From assembly GCA_008330645.1 (NCBI GenBank), contig VLTN01000009.1, positions 620,001 to 684,000 on the forward strand: 64,000 nucleotides of DNA, given 5' to 3'. Positions 1 to 9,816 of the stretch are shown here, piece after piece (position 1 is the stretch's first letter; each line of letters begins with the position of its first letter). The notes below the pieces were generated by a model. The model had not been told where the DNA came from and did not search any database. It was given only the letters and a program-made list of their open reading frames with translations. A program made the position numbers and the translations under genes. Source of the stretch: Cafeteria roenbergensis (Eukaryota; Sar; Bigyra; Bicosoecida; Cafeteriaceae).

Positions 1-3000
1 TCCAGCTCGCCCTCACGGACGCCAGCTCGCCCGTGGTCACCATCTCCACCAGCTCCAGCAACCGCGGCGAGATTGTGGCCGTCACGCCGGCGGCCGCTAA
101 GCTGCTCCTCGCCACCCGCGCTGCCTCGCTCATCGGGCAGAACATCTCCACCATCGTGCCGCCGCCCTTCCAGGACTTCCACCAGCACATGCTCGACGGC
201 TTCGGTCGCTCCGTCACGTCGGAGTCGTCCATCGTGGGCCACGAGCTGATGCTGCCCGTTGCCAGGCGCGACGGCACCATCATCGCGTGCAATTTGACGT
301 TTGACGAGTCGCCGCCGGACGCTGCCACCATGCAGCCGCGCCTGGCCGCGGTGCTGCACCCGGTGCCGAGCGCGCACGACCTGGTGCTCTTCGTGGGGGA
401 GGCAGACGGCTTCCGCATCGCCTCGGCCTCGCGCGGCGCCCTGACGCTCTTGGGCATCGAGCCGGAAGGGCTGAAAGAGCGGCACGTGTCCCTGACGTCC
501 TTCCTGCCGTCGTTGTCGCCGTCGTTCGTGCCGTTCATGACTCGCTCCTCCGGACGGGAGGAGCTGCGAACTCTCCGCGACGCCGCCAGCCTTGCCGAGT
601 CGGGCTCGAGCTCCACAGCCGCCACTCCCGGGCCAAGCGTGCGGCGCCCCGCCCGAGGAGCTGGCATCGGATCCGGGAGCTCGCTGATGGCGCAGGTGAA
701 GCCCGACAAGCGGGGCATCGCCAGGGTGCGAGTGGCGCCGATGCTGTCGCTCAAGGAGACGGGCCTGGTGCCGCTGGAGTTCCAGGGAGCGCCGTTCGCG
801 ACGGTTCTCGCCGGGTCGGTGCAGTGCATGCGGATGATGGGCAGCGAGGTGTTCCTGCTTCGGTTCGTGCCGACGCGGCTGGTGATCCCTGCGGGGGTGC
901 CGCTGGACGGGAGCGAGGCGGAGCTCGTGATGGAGGACTCGCCCGAGGCGGGCTCGCGACCGTCGATGGCGATGTTCGGCTCCGGCTTCAGGTCGAGTCT
1001 GGCAGGCCCCCGATCGGCCACGGATGCATTTGGAGGCATTGATCTGGGCGAAGATGAGGAAGGGGAAGAGGACGCAAGCGTTGATTCCGCAGACGTTGTC
1101 CTCAGCCAAGCCGGCATCGGCGAAGACGGGGCGGACGGCACTCCCCGCGCGAACCTGCTTCTTCCCGTGCCCCAAGCAGATGACCTGGCCCGCACAGCCA
1201 GTGGACGAGGCCAGGCTGGCGAGGGCCCGCAAGCGGCAGAGCAGGACGCCAAGCTGCTGCCCAGCCCCGACCTGCCGGCTGAGGGCGCGAACGACGCAAG
1301 CATGACGGAGCTGCTCCGGCCCGCAGCCGACTCGACGCGGCCCAAGGCGAAGTCCGAGTCGGCAGGGCCGCAAAGCTCGGAGACGGCAGCCTTGGTCAAG
1401 GGGGCCGACGAAGGCGCCGACGGAGGGTTGAGCCAGACAGTGGTGACAGCATCCGACCGCGGCGCAGCGGTCGTGCAAGTGCAAGAGAAGCCCGCCCGAC
1501 CTCTGAAGGGAGCACTCAGAACGTCTTCAGGGATGGGCGCTCTACGTGCTTCGATGATCAGTGAGCAAGGAGCCGCAATGGGTGATGTCAAGGGGTCGTC
1601 TGCCCAGATGTTTGCTGGCGGCGCTTCGTCTGCTGGAGAGTCGTCGGCCGGAGGCGCTGCCCAGGTGGGTGGACTGCTCCGAGCCGTGCTCAATCGCAAC
1701 GACGGCCGCGAAGGGGAGACGAACCGCATCCGGCTAGTGCTGCTGCTCTCGGCGACCTGCGTGCTCCTGGCATCAGCCGGGACAGCCATCTGGATCGACC
1801 GGTCGCGGGTAACGATGGAGGGGCGGTCTGAGGGCTTCAGACTGTCGACCGTGCGGATGCACGCGTTCCACGAGGCTTGGACCACGGCAGTATCCATCTT
1901 CACAAACGTGTCCCGTGCCTCGGACATCGTGCTCGCACCTGTGGATGTCCTGCACGACAGGTTCGTTGCCGCGGCCGACCGCTCGCACGATGCCGCCAAG
2001 CTGCTGCACGACGCAGGCGAAGCAGCCGGCCCGCACGGCGCTCACTTTGACCTAGAGTACCACTTCCCCATGCTAGAGCCCAGCCCAGACGGCAAGACAC
2101 CGCCCGTGGTCTCCCAGATGTCCGTTGGCGACGCGGAGACGTTCATCTACGGGATATTCGGCGTTCTCAAGGCTCTGCCCCCACACGAGTGGACGTCCAC
2201 AGCAGGGGTGCGGGCGTTCTCGACCATGGTAGTGAACGAAATCGGCTACCGGAACGCGTTGGAGAAGGGCATCGGGCAGCGGGAGTACGACTTCGCCCTG
2301 CTCCTCCCTGCCATGGCCGAGCAGATCATCTACGCTGGGACGGCCTTTCTCGTCGGTGTCATCCTCACCAGCCTTGTCGCCATCACTGTTGCCGTAACAT
2401 CGCTCTGGCGGCGGTCCATCAACACAATGCAGCTCTTCCTCACCTTCCCTGCGGAGGTGTCCGGGTCGCTCCGGCAGCTCGCATCGATCCAGCTAGAGGC
2501 CGCAGACGCAGACGGCACGGCGGGCATGGACGGCGACGAGGACGATGACGAGCCCGCGGCTCCCCGCTTCATGGCGGACGGCCCGCTGGTGACCGAAGGG
2601 GAGACCCGATCGGGACGCTTCGGGGTCGAGGACGAGTCTGAACGTCGATCGGGGGGTGTCCTCTCAGGTGGGCTTTCGCGAGCCGGAAGTCGTCGGGATT
2701 TGGGTGGAGGACGCCCACGCACTCCTGGGGATGGCAAAGACGACGAGCCAGGCGAGACCGACGAGGCGATGCGCAACCAGGTCATCAACGAGGCGGACGC
2801 AACCGCCAGATGGGAGGCTGCGCTGCAGGCCCTCAAGTCGCTGCGGCGCAGCCGTGGCCGTCGTTCAGGCTCCCCGCTGTTCCGGGACCGGCAGTTCAAC
2901 GTGTCGAACGGGTTCGTCGTCTCTTCGCTGCTGTGGCTGTTGCTGCCGGTGGTGATGATCGGTGTTTGGCTGGGCACGGTGGTTCTGGTCAGCGTGGCGT

Positions 3001-3388
3001 CGTACGACCGGTCCAACGGCCAGGCAAAGCGCATTCTCCAGGCGTCCCATGTTCGTCACCACATTGACGAGATCGAGTCGTATTCCATGCTGGCGGTTTC
3101 GAACCAAACCATCCTGCAGAATTTGCTTCGCATTCCTGGGCTGCAGCAGACGGCTGTTGACTACGATGCCACTTCCACACGGAAGCTTGCCTACGAGATG
3201 CACACCCTCGTCTACGGAGGCCTGGCCTGCTCCGCCATCAAGAGGTGCGAACTGATTGGCCCGGCTCGTGAGGGCCCCGACACAATTGCGCCAGAATCGG
3301 CCACCATGTACCTGGCGGACGGGTGTTTGGAAGTTTCGGCCGAGCAACAGGCGGAGTGCAGGACCGTTGGCGGCGGCGTTATGAACAG
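1..3388 (+). repeat. Direct paralogous repeat, copy 1 (pairs with 60550-64000)
   Basis: Base 1 aligns with 60550 and 3361 with 63973, in the same orientation about 60.6 kb apart. Similarity is mosaic. Blocks ~500-971, ~1650-2480 and ~2890-3265 are almost identical to copy 2, including silent positions. Blocks ~972-1640, ~2488-2738 and ~3266-3340 hardly align and differ in length: the first linker is 66 nt longer in copy 2 and the second 3 nt shorter. The pairing is cut off by the window end, so the true length is longer. Confidence 0.95.
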
Positions 3389-3914
3389 TGGGCTCCAGGC
3401 TGCCATTGCCCGGATCGGAAGCGTGTCACGGCAGTTCCTTGTTTCGTTCGTTGGCTCCAACCGGACCGAGGCAAACGCTCTGGAGCACTCTCTGGTTCGT
3501 CAGCTTACCGAAATGACCCATCCCCACGCTCGCGCTGGGTTCGCTCGGGCAACGGCCCACCTCATTGACAGCACGCTGGCCGTGCTCATCGACGGCCAGA
3601 ACATTGCCCTCACCGCGACGTGGGTCTTCGCTCTCGTCTACATGGGCGTCACGGCCATCTGGCTGAGCTCGCAGGTCACGCAGCTGGCGTGGCCGCTTCG
3701 CACTGCCCGCCGGCTGGTGCGGTTCCTTCCGGCAGACCTGATTCTGGCCGTGCCGAACCTGCGGCACGGACTCCGTGAAGTGGCCGCCGGAGTACGGACG
3801 AAGAAGCGGAAGCGCGAGTGGTGCAAGTGGAAGTGCTGCACGAAGCCATCGAGGCGGGTGGCCATTGCAGACGCCCCAGCTACTTCGACCGGGAGTACCA
3901 AATCGCGCTCGTGA
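1..3914 (+). CDS. TmcB-like PAS-containing multi-pass membrane protein, 3' part (partial at window start)
   Basis: The frame is already open at base 3, so only the C-terminal ~1300 residues are seen; the stop is the TGA at 3912-3914. The first ~70 residues read as a PAS domain (VTPAAAKLLLATR then SLIGQNISTIVPPPFQDFH), in the position where PAS follows the TPR-like region of tiny-macrocyst (TmcB/TmcC) proteins. Next come a hydrophilic linker (~970-1650) and at least four hydrophobic segments, near 1722-1800, 2316-2408, 2920-3005 and 3622-3664. A long extra-membrane region with several Cys lies between the last two. The tail is basic. The paralogue at 58143 onward shows the missing N-terminal half. 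The role is unknown; family members are presumed membrane sensors. No intron is needed in this part. The family call is by pattern, not search. Confidence 0.75.
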   Translation, partial: QLALTDASSPVVTISTSSSNRGEIVAVTPAAAKLLLATRAASLIGQNISTIVPPPFQDFHQHMLDGFGRSVTSESSIVGHELMLPVARRDGTIIACNLTFDESPPDAATMQPRLAAVLHPVPSAHDLVLFVGEADGFRIASASRGALTLLGIEPEGLKERHVSLTSFLPSLSPSFVPFMTRSSGREELRTLRDAASLAESGSSSTAATPGPSVRRPARGAGIGSGSSLMAQVKPDKRGIARVRVAPMLSLKETGLVPLEFQGAPFATVLAGSVQCMRMMGSEVFLLRFVPTRLVIPAGVPLDGSEAELVMEDSPEAGSRPSMAMFGSGFRSSLAGPRSATDAFGGIDLGEDEEGEEDASVDSADVVLSQAGIGEDGADGTPRANLLLPVPQADDLARTASGRGQAGEGPQAAEQDAKLLPSPDLPAEGANDASMTELLRPAADSTRPKAKSESAGPQSSETAALVKGADEGADGGLSQTVVTASDRGAAVVQVQEKPARPLKGALRTSSGMGALRASMISEQGAAMGDVKGSSAQMFAGGASSAGESSAGGAAQVGGLLRAVLNRNDGREGETNRIRLVLLLSATCVLLASAGTAIWIDRSRVTMEGRSEGFRLSTVRMHAFHEAWTTAVSIFTNVSRASDIVLAPVDVLHDRFVAAADRSHDAAKLLHDAGEAAGPHGAHFDLEYHFPMLEPSPDGKTPPVVSQMSVGDAETFIYGIFGVLKALPPHEWTSTAGVRAFSTMVVNEIGYRNALEKGIGQREYDFALLLPAMAEQIIYAGTAFLVGVILTSLVAITVAVTSLWRRSINTMQLFLTFPAEVSGSLRQLASIQLEAADADGTAGMDGDEDDDEPAAPRFMADGPLVTEGETRSGRFGVEDESERRSGGVLSGGLSRAGSRRDLGGGRPRTPGDGKDDEPGETDEAMRNQVINEADATARWEAALQALKSLRRSRGRRSGSPLFRDRQFNVSNGFVVSSLLWLLLPVVMIGVWLGTVVLVSVASYDRSNGQAKRILQASHVRHHIDEIESYSMLAVSNQTILQNLLRIPGLQQTAVDYDATSTRKLAYEMHTLVYGGLACSAIKRCELIGPAREGPDTIAPESATMYLADGCLEVSAEQQAECRTVGGGVMNSGLQAAIARIGSVSRQFLVSFVGSNRTEANALEHSLVRQLTEMTHPHARAGFARATAHLIDSTLAVLIDGQNIALTATWVFALVYMGVTAIWLSSQVTQLAWPLRTARRLVRFLPADLILAVPNLRHGLREVAAGVRTKKRKREWCKWKCCTKPSRRVAIADAPATSTGSTKSRS

Positions 3915-4180
3915 CATGTGTGAGTGAGCGTATGGTCTGAATGAGCTCATCGAGCAGGTGCAAGTCCAAAGATGTCCTCCCCCCGCCGCCCCCCCGCAAC
4001 GTTGCGCCACTCTGTGTTGGTGACCAGTGGGTGCCACAAGCATTGACTCCGTGGCTTTGCGCGCGACGACTGCGCCCGCAACGTTGTGACCCGCGTGGGC
4101 CGGCTAGCTCTCCAGGCACAGCGCCTGGACCCCCAGCCGGACACTCCCTCCACCCAGCATCGCATCTGTCACTATTCCGT
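3915..4180. other. Intergenic gap between convergent genes
   Basis: This 266-bp gap lies between the stop of the TmcB-like gene and the stop of ORC5. It contains a C-rich stretch near 3978-3993. I see no gene and no clear polyadenylation signal. Confidence 0.5.
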
Positions 4181-6031
4181 TCAGGCATGCCGTTCCGGGT
4201 CGTACACAAACTGCGCCAGGTCAACACCAGCACTCTGGGCAGCAGCGTCGACAGTTGCCTGCCCTGCGATGCAGCGGAATTTTGGGGCATCCAGCTCTCC
4301 GGCCGCGGACACTCGCTCCAGTAAGTTTAGCGAAACCAGAGTTGCGACCTCTGCTTGCAAGCCGCTCGTCGACATGGAGTCCGAAGCAGCCGAGCTGTCC
4401 GACAGCGCAAGAACCGAGTGCACGATGCACAACAAGCGGTCGAGCACGAAGGCGCGGGGACCCAAGAGGCGCTGCTGCGCCTCCTTGGCTCGAACTGCCT
4501 TGCTTTTTCGCGCTCTGCGCTGCCGGCGAGGCTTGTCGCTGTGTCCCTTTGAGAAGAACCGGGCGTCAGTATCGGGCGGATTGGTGGACGCGACATAGGC
4601 GCCCACAAGTGCGAATTTCGTGAGGTAAGGCAGCTCCACGCCCCGGGAGGGAAGTTCCAGCTTCAGCCCCGCAGGGCCGGTCGCTTCCAAATGCTGGCGT
4701 TGGGGAGCCGTGTGGCCTGTCCGCGGTGCTTCCAGGTGGGTTGCAGATGCTGCCTGTACGTCGTGGTGAAACAATCGGCCTCGAAGGCGCATTGCATCTG
4801 GTTGAATCGCTCTGCAAGCGGCCATAATGGTGCCTGCCGGCAGAGCATCGTCCAGCGGGTTTGCGCCTTCGCCGAGCAGCTTGGCCTCAAAGATGGGCCA
4901 CAACGTCCTTGCGCAAAACTGGGCTTCATCGGTGCTGCGCCCGCACACGCCAGCAAACAGGGACACAACGTGACGCGAGAACGCGCGGTAGACGGTTGGT
5001 GCAGCCCCCTCGGGACGCCGCCGAGCGACGTGATCAACAACGGCTGCTTGTGCTGGAGCAGCCGCACGGACGAGAAGGAGTCGGCGATCTGATGGCTCGA
5101 GCGCGTCGAGGACAGCAGGCGCGCAGTCCGTCACGAAGATAGGGCAAATGGCTCGCCGAGCAAGCTCGGGCATGCGGAGCAAGGCGGAGGCGCCTCCCGC
5201 CTCTAGCACCCGCAGCCGCTCTGCCGAAGACACGACGAGAAACGTGCAGGCAGACGTCGGGGCCACTTCGCGGAGCGAGCGGGCAAGCTCGGCCGGCGTG
5301 GCGGCCGAAACGGCCCTGGAGCGGAGCAAGTCTGCGCAAGCCCGTCTCCGCAGCAGCTGTTCAGCGCGGGAGGACCGAAACACAATTGACGTAGCATAGC
5401 CGCCATCGGGCGCCCCGCAAGTGGCGTGGAGCGACGCGGCCACGCCAATGCCGACGCCTGCAGCGGCGGGGCGGACGCTGCTCGAATGCGTGCCGGCCTC
5501 TTCTCCACCCGCGCCAGACCCCGCCTGGCGCGCCAACTTAGCCGCCTCGTTTCGAGCAAGGTCAAACGCCAATGCTTGCCACAGTCCTCGGCTTCCGTCA
5601 ACGTGGTCGCAGCAAACGCGGCCAACTGCCGGCAAGTCCATGCCCGGCGAGGTCCCCCACCTTGTCCTGGACTCAGCACAATACCCCAAGACGTCGAGGA
5701 CAAGGCCAACCTTGTCTTGGTCTCTGCAGCCGTGCACGAGAACCGGACCTGGAGACACGCTGCCGTCGCCAAAGGCGGCCGCCAAAAGCTCAATTGCCTC
5801 GTCCTGGCCAGGGTGCCGGTCCAGCAGCTCTTGCCATGCATCCCTCTCCGCCACAGCGGAGCCACTGGTGTCGCCAGCTCCAAAGGCCTCGCCTGCAGGC
5901 CTCGAGCCTCCGCGGGCCGGAGCAGGTTCCGGAGACCTGGGACGCTTGCGGGCTCGTCCGGCGGTTCTGGGGGCTGCTGCCCCTGCAGACGGCGCCTCTC
6001 TCTCGTCCCCTGGCCTTTCTGCGCTGGACAT
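4181..6031 (-). CDS. ORC5: Origin recognition complex subunit 5 (ORC5-like)
   Basis: This is a 616-residue single-exon frame from the ATG at 6029-6031; the open frame runs further upstream, but that part looks like promoter. ORC5 is a subunit of the complex that marks replication origins in the nucleus. The match runs through the whole protein: RHPGQDEAIELLAAAFG for the start of the AAA+ fold, CTFLVVSSAERLRVLEAGG followed by a sensor-like IFVTD strand, and the C-terminal signature ELPYLTKFALVGAYVAS, then DARFFSK, a basic insert and LLGPRAFVLDRLLCIVHS. The Walker A site is degenerate (HGCRDQDKVG at residues 100-109, no GKT) and the Walker B acid is replaced (LVVSSAE), so ATP binding is doubtful. 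About 60 N-terminal residues form a basic, disordered extension. At 616 aa it is longer than the usual ~430-480. Confidence 0.88.
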   Translation of the reverse strand: MSSAERPGDEREAPSAGAAAPRTAGRARKRPRSPEPAPARGGSRPAGEAFGAGDTSGSAVAERDAWQELLDRHPGQDEAIELLAAAFGDGSVSPGPVLVHGCRDQDKVGLVLDVLGYCAESRTRWGTSPGMDLPAVGRVCCDHVDGSRGLWQALAFDLARNEAAKLARQAGSGAGGEEAGTHSSSVRPAAAGVGIGVAASLHATCGAPDGGYATSIVFRSSRAEQLLRRRACADLLRSRAVSAATPAELARSLREVAPTSACTFLVVSSAERLRVLEAGGASALLRMPELARRAICPIFVTDCAPAVLDALEPSDRRLLLVRAAAPAQAAVVDHVARRRPEGAAPTVYRAFSRHVVSLFAGVCGRSTDEAQFCARTLWPIFEAKLLGEGANPLDDALPAGTIMAACRAIQPDAMRLRGRLFHHDVQAASATHLEAPRTGHTAPQRQHLEATGPAGLKLELPSRGVELPYLTKFALVGAYVASTNPPDTDARFFSKGHSDKPRRQRRARKSKAVRAKEAQQRLLGPRAFVLDRLLCIVHSVLALSDSSAASDSMSTSGLQAEVATLVSLNLLERVSAAGELDAPKFRCIAGQATVDAAAQSAGVDLAQFVYDPERHA

Positions 6032-6199
6032 CGCAGCAGGAGGGATCGACGCTGCTGCTCTGAACCCCTGGTCGGTCGCTGTGTCGTGCGGGTCGTGGCG
6101 CTTCCTGGCTCGGGGAGCAGCGGTGCAGAGCTGACCCAAGCGCGTGGCATCGCGCCCGCGGCTCTCCTGCGCGCCTGAGCTCCACTCGACCCGAACGAG
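6032..6199. promoter_or_regulatory. Shared 168-bp promoter region, ORC5 (-) / MRRF (+)
   Basis: The two start codons face away from each other with only 168 bp between them, so both promoters must lie here or overlap the genes. No TATA box is evident. The role is inferred from arrangement alone. Confidence 0.5.
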
Positions 6200-7506
6200 A
6201 TGGCCCTTCGCCGCGTGTTGGCGTCCATTGCCCGTCCAAGGGCCCTGGCCTTTGCAGCTGCGAGAGCCAGCGTCTGTGTGGCGAGCGTTCGCGGCCCGGC
6301 GCCCGTCAGCGCCACCTCGGTCCCCCCCGCTCGGACGTTTGCCGGCGTGGCAGCTGACGGTGAGGGGCTTTCCTTGGAACTGCTGTTGCTGGCTGCGACT
6401 TGCCACCTGCGGTGAGGCAAGGCCGTTCTCCGGCGCTCTCGAGCTGCGCTGCCCCTTGCCGCAGAAGAAGACGAGGACCCGCTGCTCGACCCGGACATGG
6501 TCAAGTTGAGCATGGAGGAGTACCTGGACGCGTTCAAGCATGCGGTTCAGCACATCCGAGGCGGTGCACCAAGCGCAGGTAAGCTCTTGGTGGTGGTGCC
6601 AGCGAAAACGTGGCAATCTTGCTTGGCGAGCCCCCACGGAGCGCCTGCTCGCCCGCTGTGCCCCCCCGTCCCCGTCCCCGTCCTGCTCGCCTCAGGCATG
6701 TTGGACCACCTGACTGTGGAGGCCTATGGTGACCAGCAGCCGCTCACTGCTCTTGCACAGACGGCCCTCCAGGGAACGACGCTCGTGGTCCGACCGTTCG
6801 ACCCTTCTGTGAGCGGGGGACTGGGGCCTTGGCTCGTGTCGTGCAACGGCACGCTGCACACCTGGATGCCAGTTCAACAGCGCGTGCGCGTGCGTGCGCG
6901 CGAATGGCTGCGAGGGCCGTGGGGCTGGGGGCCGGCCTTCGCTGCTGCGTTGTAGGCTCTGGGCCAGCGCGAAGCCGCCGTGCTGCGCCGGGTGCACGAC
7001 GCAACGCGCAGACCATTGCGGACATCGAGAAGGCAATCACGGAGGCCGACCTTGGCCTCAACCCATCGTCGGACGGCAAGACCATCAAGGCCAAGGTGCC
7101 CAAGGCCTCCAAGGAGGTCAGGGCGCACTCGCTCAAGCAACTGAGCGACGCTGCCGAAACTGTGAGCTCTGCTCGAATGGCCCGTGCTGACTGCGTGACA
7201 TAGAGCGAGCACGAGTTCTTGCGTTGCCAGTGCGCGGTCCCGCCGCCCCTTCCAAGGGCGAGAAATCGCTTGCCCTGCATGCTTGGGTGTGGCTGCCCCC
7301 CCCCCCCCCCCGCCCCGCCCTCGCAGACGAAGGTGAACATCCGAAAGCTGCGTCACAAGGTGGTTGACTTGGTAAAGAAGCAGGAGGGAGTGTCCGAGGA
7401 TGACATCTACCGCACACTGCAAGACTTGCAGACCACCACTTCGGCCGTCACGGATGCCGTGACGGCGGTGCAGCACAAGAAGAAAGAGGAGATTGAGTCG
7501 TCATGA
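6200..7506 (+). CDS. MRRF: Mitochondrial ribosome recycling factor, five exons
   Basis: Exons read as 6200-6359, 6465-6578, 6696-6808, 7012-7161 and 7327-7506. All junctions are GT-AG and all phases agree, giving 238 residues. RRF works with EF-G to split the ribosome after termination. The first ~45 residues are rich in Arg and Ala without acids, as in a mitochondrial presequence. The RRF core is clear: MLDHLTVEAYGDQQPL (domain II entry), LVVRPFDPS, then IEKAITEADLGLNPSSDG, KQLSDAAE and a charged C-terminal helix with KVNIRKLRHKVVDLVKKQE. The last intron contains a long C run just before its acceptor. The length fits mitochondrial RRFs. It is head-to-head with ORC5. Confidence 0.9.
7290..7318. 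repeat. C homopolymer run in MRRF intron 4
   Basis: A run of about 17 C followed by further C-rich sequence lies just upstream of the acceptor AG at 7325-7326. It probably serves as the polypyrimidine tract. The run length may be assembly-sensitive. Confidence 0.8.
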
Positions 7507-7670
7507 GGCAATCCCTGTGCTGAGGTTGCGCACGTTGCGCAGCCACAAGCTTGTCCGGCGCGCAGCTTTGCGCAGTGCCACCGACACGATTCGAGAATCA
7601 GGCTCACGAAAGCTCCACTCAGCATTCGTCGAACCGGAGCTCTACCAGAGCCCAGCCCAAGCACCATGTG

Positions 7671-9506
7671 CTACATCGAAGCCCCTGCCGCTGCTGTTCC
7701 GAAACTTGCTGGAATGACAGCTGGGTTCATCGCATGCCAAAAAGGCGCCAAAAAGAACGTCTGGCGCTTGAGTGCTGCCCCAGGCGCTGCTGACACAGCC
7801 CTCACCGGGCCAACCGAGTTCCCGGCCTCCCTGGACCGGGGTGACTGCATGAGAGGTTCCAGCGTGAGAAGTGACGGCGCCTTGCCTGACAGATCGGGCG
7901 GAGGGAGCGCCTCAACCGTCAAGTAGAGCCACTTCTGCGATGCTGTTGCAGAGTACAGGCCTGCCTCGTCGGCCCCAATTAGCAGCTCTGGAGTTGCATC
8001 GTCGCCCACGACGCCAGCTCCCTGGCATGCTGCGAGCCGCAGGTGCGGCGTTTGCGAGCCTGGCGCGCCCAGCTGCGATTCGAGCAACGTTCCACCTCCG
8101 GGCTCTCCCTGGACCAAGAACGGAACGCGGAAGTGCACCCCGCCTGCCAGATGCGGAGCGTCGCTGTTTACGGGGACGACTTGAAACTGCAGCGCTCTGG
8201 CCAGACCGCCTTGCTGGTCCGGGCGACCCAGGCGCACCCCGGCACCAGCCATGACAAACCCATGCTTAGACCCTTCCGCAACCAGGCTCAGGGCAGCTTT
8301 CGGATTGCGGAGGGACACAAAGAGAGGGGCTGCCGTTGCTGACGGCCAACAGCTCACAGGGCCCATGCCCACGCTGGCTGCGAGCCTGAGCGCCGGAGAG
8401 GCCGCTTTTGTGGCTGCAGCAAGCGAAGTCGACCCAGTGACGCCAGCGCCTGCCTTCTGCAGGCCGCGGAGTTCCTCGACGTCCGCCCTCGCCACTCCGA
8501 ACCTTGCCATTTCGCCCGCCGCTTGTGCTGCCGTCATGCCCTCGGTGATCGAGGCAATGGCGGCTGCCGCTTGCATCCTACTTCGAGCAGAGGCGTCGGC
8601 CGCTGCAAGCTCCCGGCTTCCATCAGTGTCGGTCAAAACAAGCTCCCACTCTTGGGTGGCTGCGGAACCGGTGATGGAACCAGAGTGCCGAGCGCCAGAC
8701 ATGGCCGGGCCGTCCACCGGAGGTCGCGACCGAGGCCCCGCCGCAGATGGACAGCGCGAATCCATGCAGCGGATTTTGCCGGCCGCGTCGAATTGCATGA
8801 TTCGAACGCGAGCTCGTCCGTTGACTCTCGCGGTGGAGTTGAACAGGATGACAGCTGCGGCCTGGGCCGACGGCAGGGCTGCGGGGAGCCGAAGCGCCGG
8901 AGCCGGGTCTGCAAGCCTTCGTCGAACCGCACGGACATCGCCCTTTCCGGAGCCCATCGCGAGCGCAGACGCCGCATTCCGGAAGTGGCTGTCGGCCGTC
9001 CGGCGCGGACAAATGACGAACACTGGCCGCTGGAACACGCCCCCGGCTGCTGCGCCACAGCTGAGCGTGACTGAGAGCCCGATTTCCTCTGGCGGGTAGC
9101 CCCAAAGCTCGGCTGCGCCAAGGCGAACTCCCCGAGAAACGTGCTGCAGCGCCGTGCCGGCGCCAGCGAGGGAGCCCAAAGGCATCGCGTCTGGAACAGC
9201 AGCCGCAAGTCCCGGCACAGCCTTGGAAGCAAGCAAGACGACGCAATCTGTCCAGCCCTCAGGGTCCAGCCACGCCATGGCAGTCTCGTCTTCGTAGACC
9301 TTGAGAAGGCGGGAGCCTCGGAACTCCCATTTGAGCCCCGCGACGAGCAGCGAAACCACGTCGTCCGGCTTGGCGCTGGCTGCCTTGGGCTTTCCGGTCA
9401 GCAATGCAAGAAGCTCGGGGGGAACCTCATACGGGTCTGGTCTGTATGGCGCAAACAAAGCGGATGGCGGTTCTGCCGATGCTGCTGGTGGCCTCTTGGG
9501 CAGCAT
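7671..9506 (-). CDS. Unrecognised 611-residue protein
   Basis: This is a single open frame from the ATG at 9504-9506 to the TAG at 7671-7673. I do not recognise the family. The N-terminus is Pro-rich (PYRPDPYEVPPELLALL), followed by a mixed alpha/beta-looking stretch with aromatic residues (LVAGLKWEFRGSRLLKVYEDE, then MAWLDPEGW). A strand-rich segment (GLSVTLSCGAAAGGVFQRPVFVICPRR) and a long Ala-rich middle come next. The C-terminal half has regularly spaced beta-like pieces (PLFVSLRNPKAALSLVAEG, FVMAGAGVRLG, ALQFQVVPVNSDAP, GGVHFRVPFLVQGE), which could be one or two beta domains. There is no signal peptide and no convincing membrane segment. Coding nature is supported by length and by charged and aromatic residues spread along the frame. 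Confidence 0.65.
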   Translation of the reverse strand: MLPKRPPAASAEPPSALFAPYRPDPYEVPPELLALLTGKPKAASAKPDDVVSLLVAGLKWEFRGSRLLKVYEDETAMAWLDPEGWTDCVVLLASKAVPGLAAAVPDAMPLGSLAGAGTALQHVSRGVRLGAAELWGYPPEEIGLSVTLSCGAAAGGVFQRPVFVICPRRTADSHFRNAASALAMGSGKGDVRAVRRRLADPAPALRLPAALPSAQAAAVILFNSTARVNGRARVRIMQFDAAGKIRCMDSRCPSAAGPRSRPPVDGPAMSGARHSGSITGSAATQEWELVLTDTDGSRELAAADASARSRMQAAAAIASITEGMTAAQAAGEMARFGVARADVEELRGLQKAGAGVTGSTSLAAATKAASPALRLAASVGMGPVSCWPSATAAPLFVSLRNPKAALSLVAEGSKHGFVMAGAGVRLGRPDQQGGLARALQFQVVPVNSDAPHLAGGVHFRVPFLVQGEPGGGTLLESQLGAPGSQTPHLRLAACQGAGVVGDDATPELLIGADEAGLYSATASQKWLYLTVEALPPPDLSGKAPSLLTLEPLMQSPRSREAGNSVGPVRAVSAAPGAALKRQTFFLAPFWHAMNPAVIPASFGTAAAGASM

Positions 9507-9816
9507 TCGCGAGTCAGCGCAACGGCGGAGCGCTGGAAAAAGTCACGCGAGCGGGCGACCTTCGGCCAAGCTCTGGATCTGGGCCACAACGCAGCCCAGC
9601 CAGCGAGCGCGGTTCGCTGCGCGCTCGCCAGGAGTGCTGTTTTGGCTCAAGGCTTTGTGTGACTACACCTCTCCAAGTTAACCTTCTCGGCCACGATTGC
9701 CCGACACAGACTGGCAGAGGGGCAGACCGGCAGCGCACCCGCCTCGTTCGCCGCCCAACTCCGGGCTCCCGCGCGCTCGCCCTTGCCCACCATCCACATC
9801 GCCCCTCGCCTTCAGC
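9507..9816. other. Intergenic gap, including the 3' flank of the FkbM repeat unit
   Basis: This 310-bp gap lies between the start of the 611-aa gene and the stop of FkbM copy A. Bases 9748-9816 belong to the duplicated unit and recur at 16618-16686. The left part has unique sequence with no gene that I can support. No poly-T is present at the repeat edge. Confidence 0.6.
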
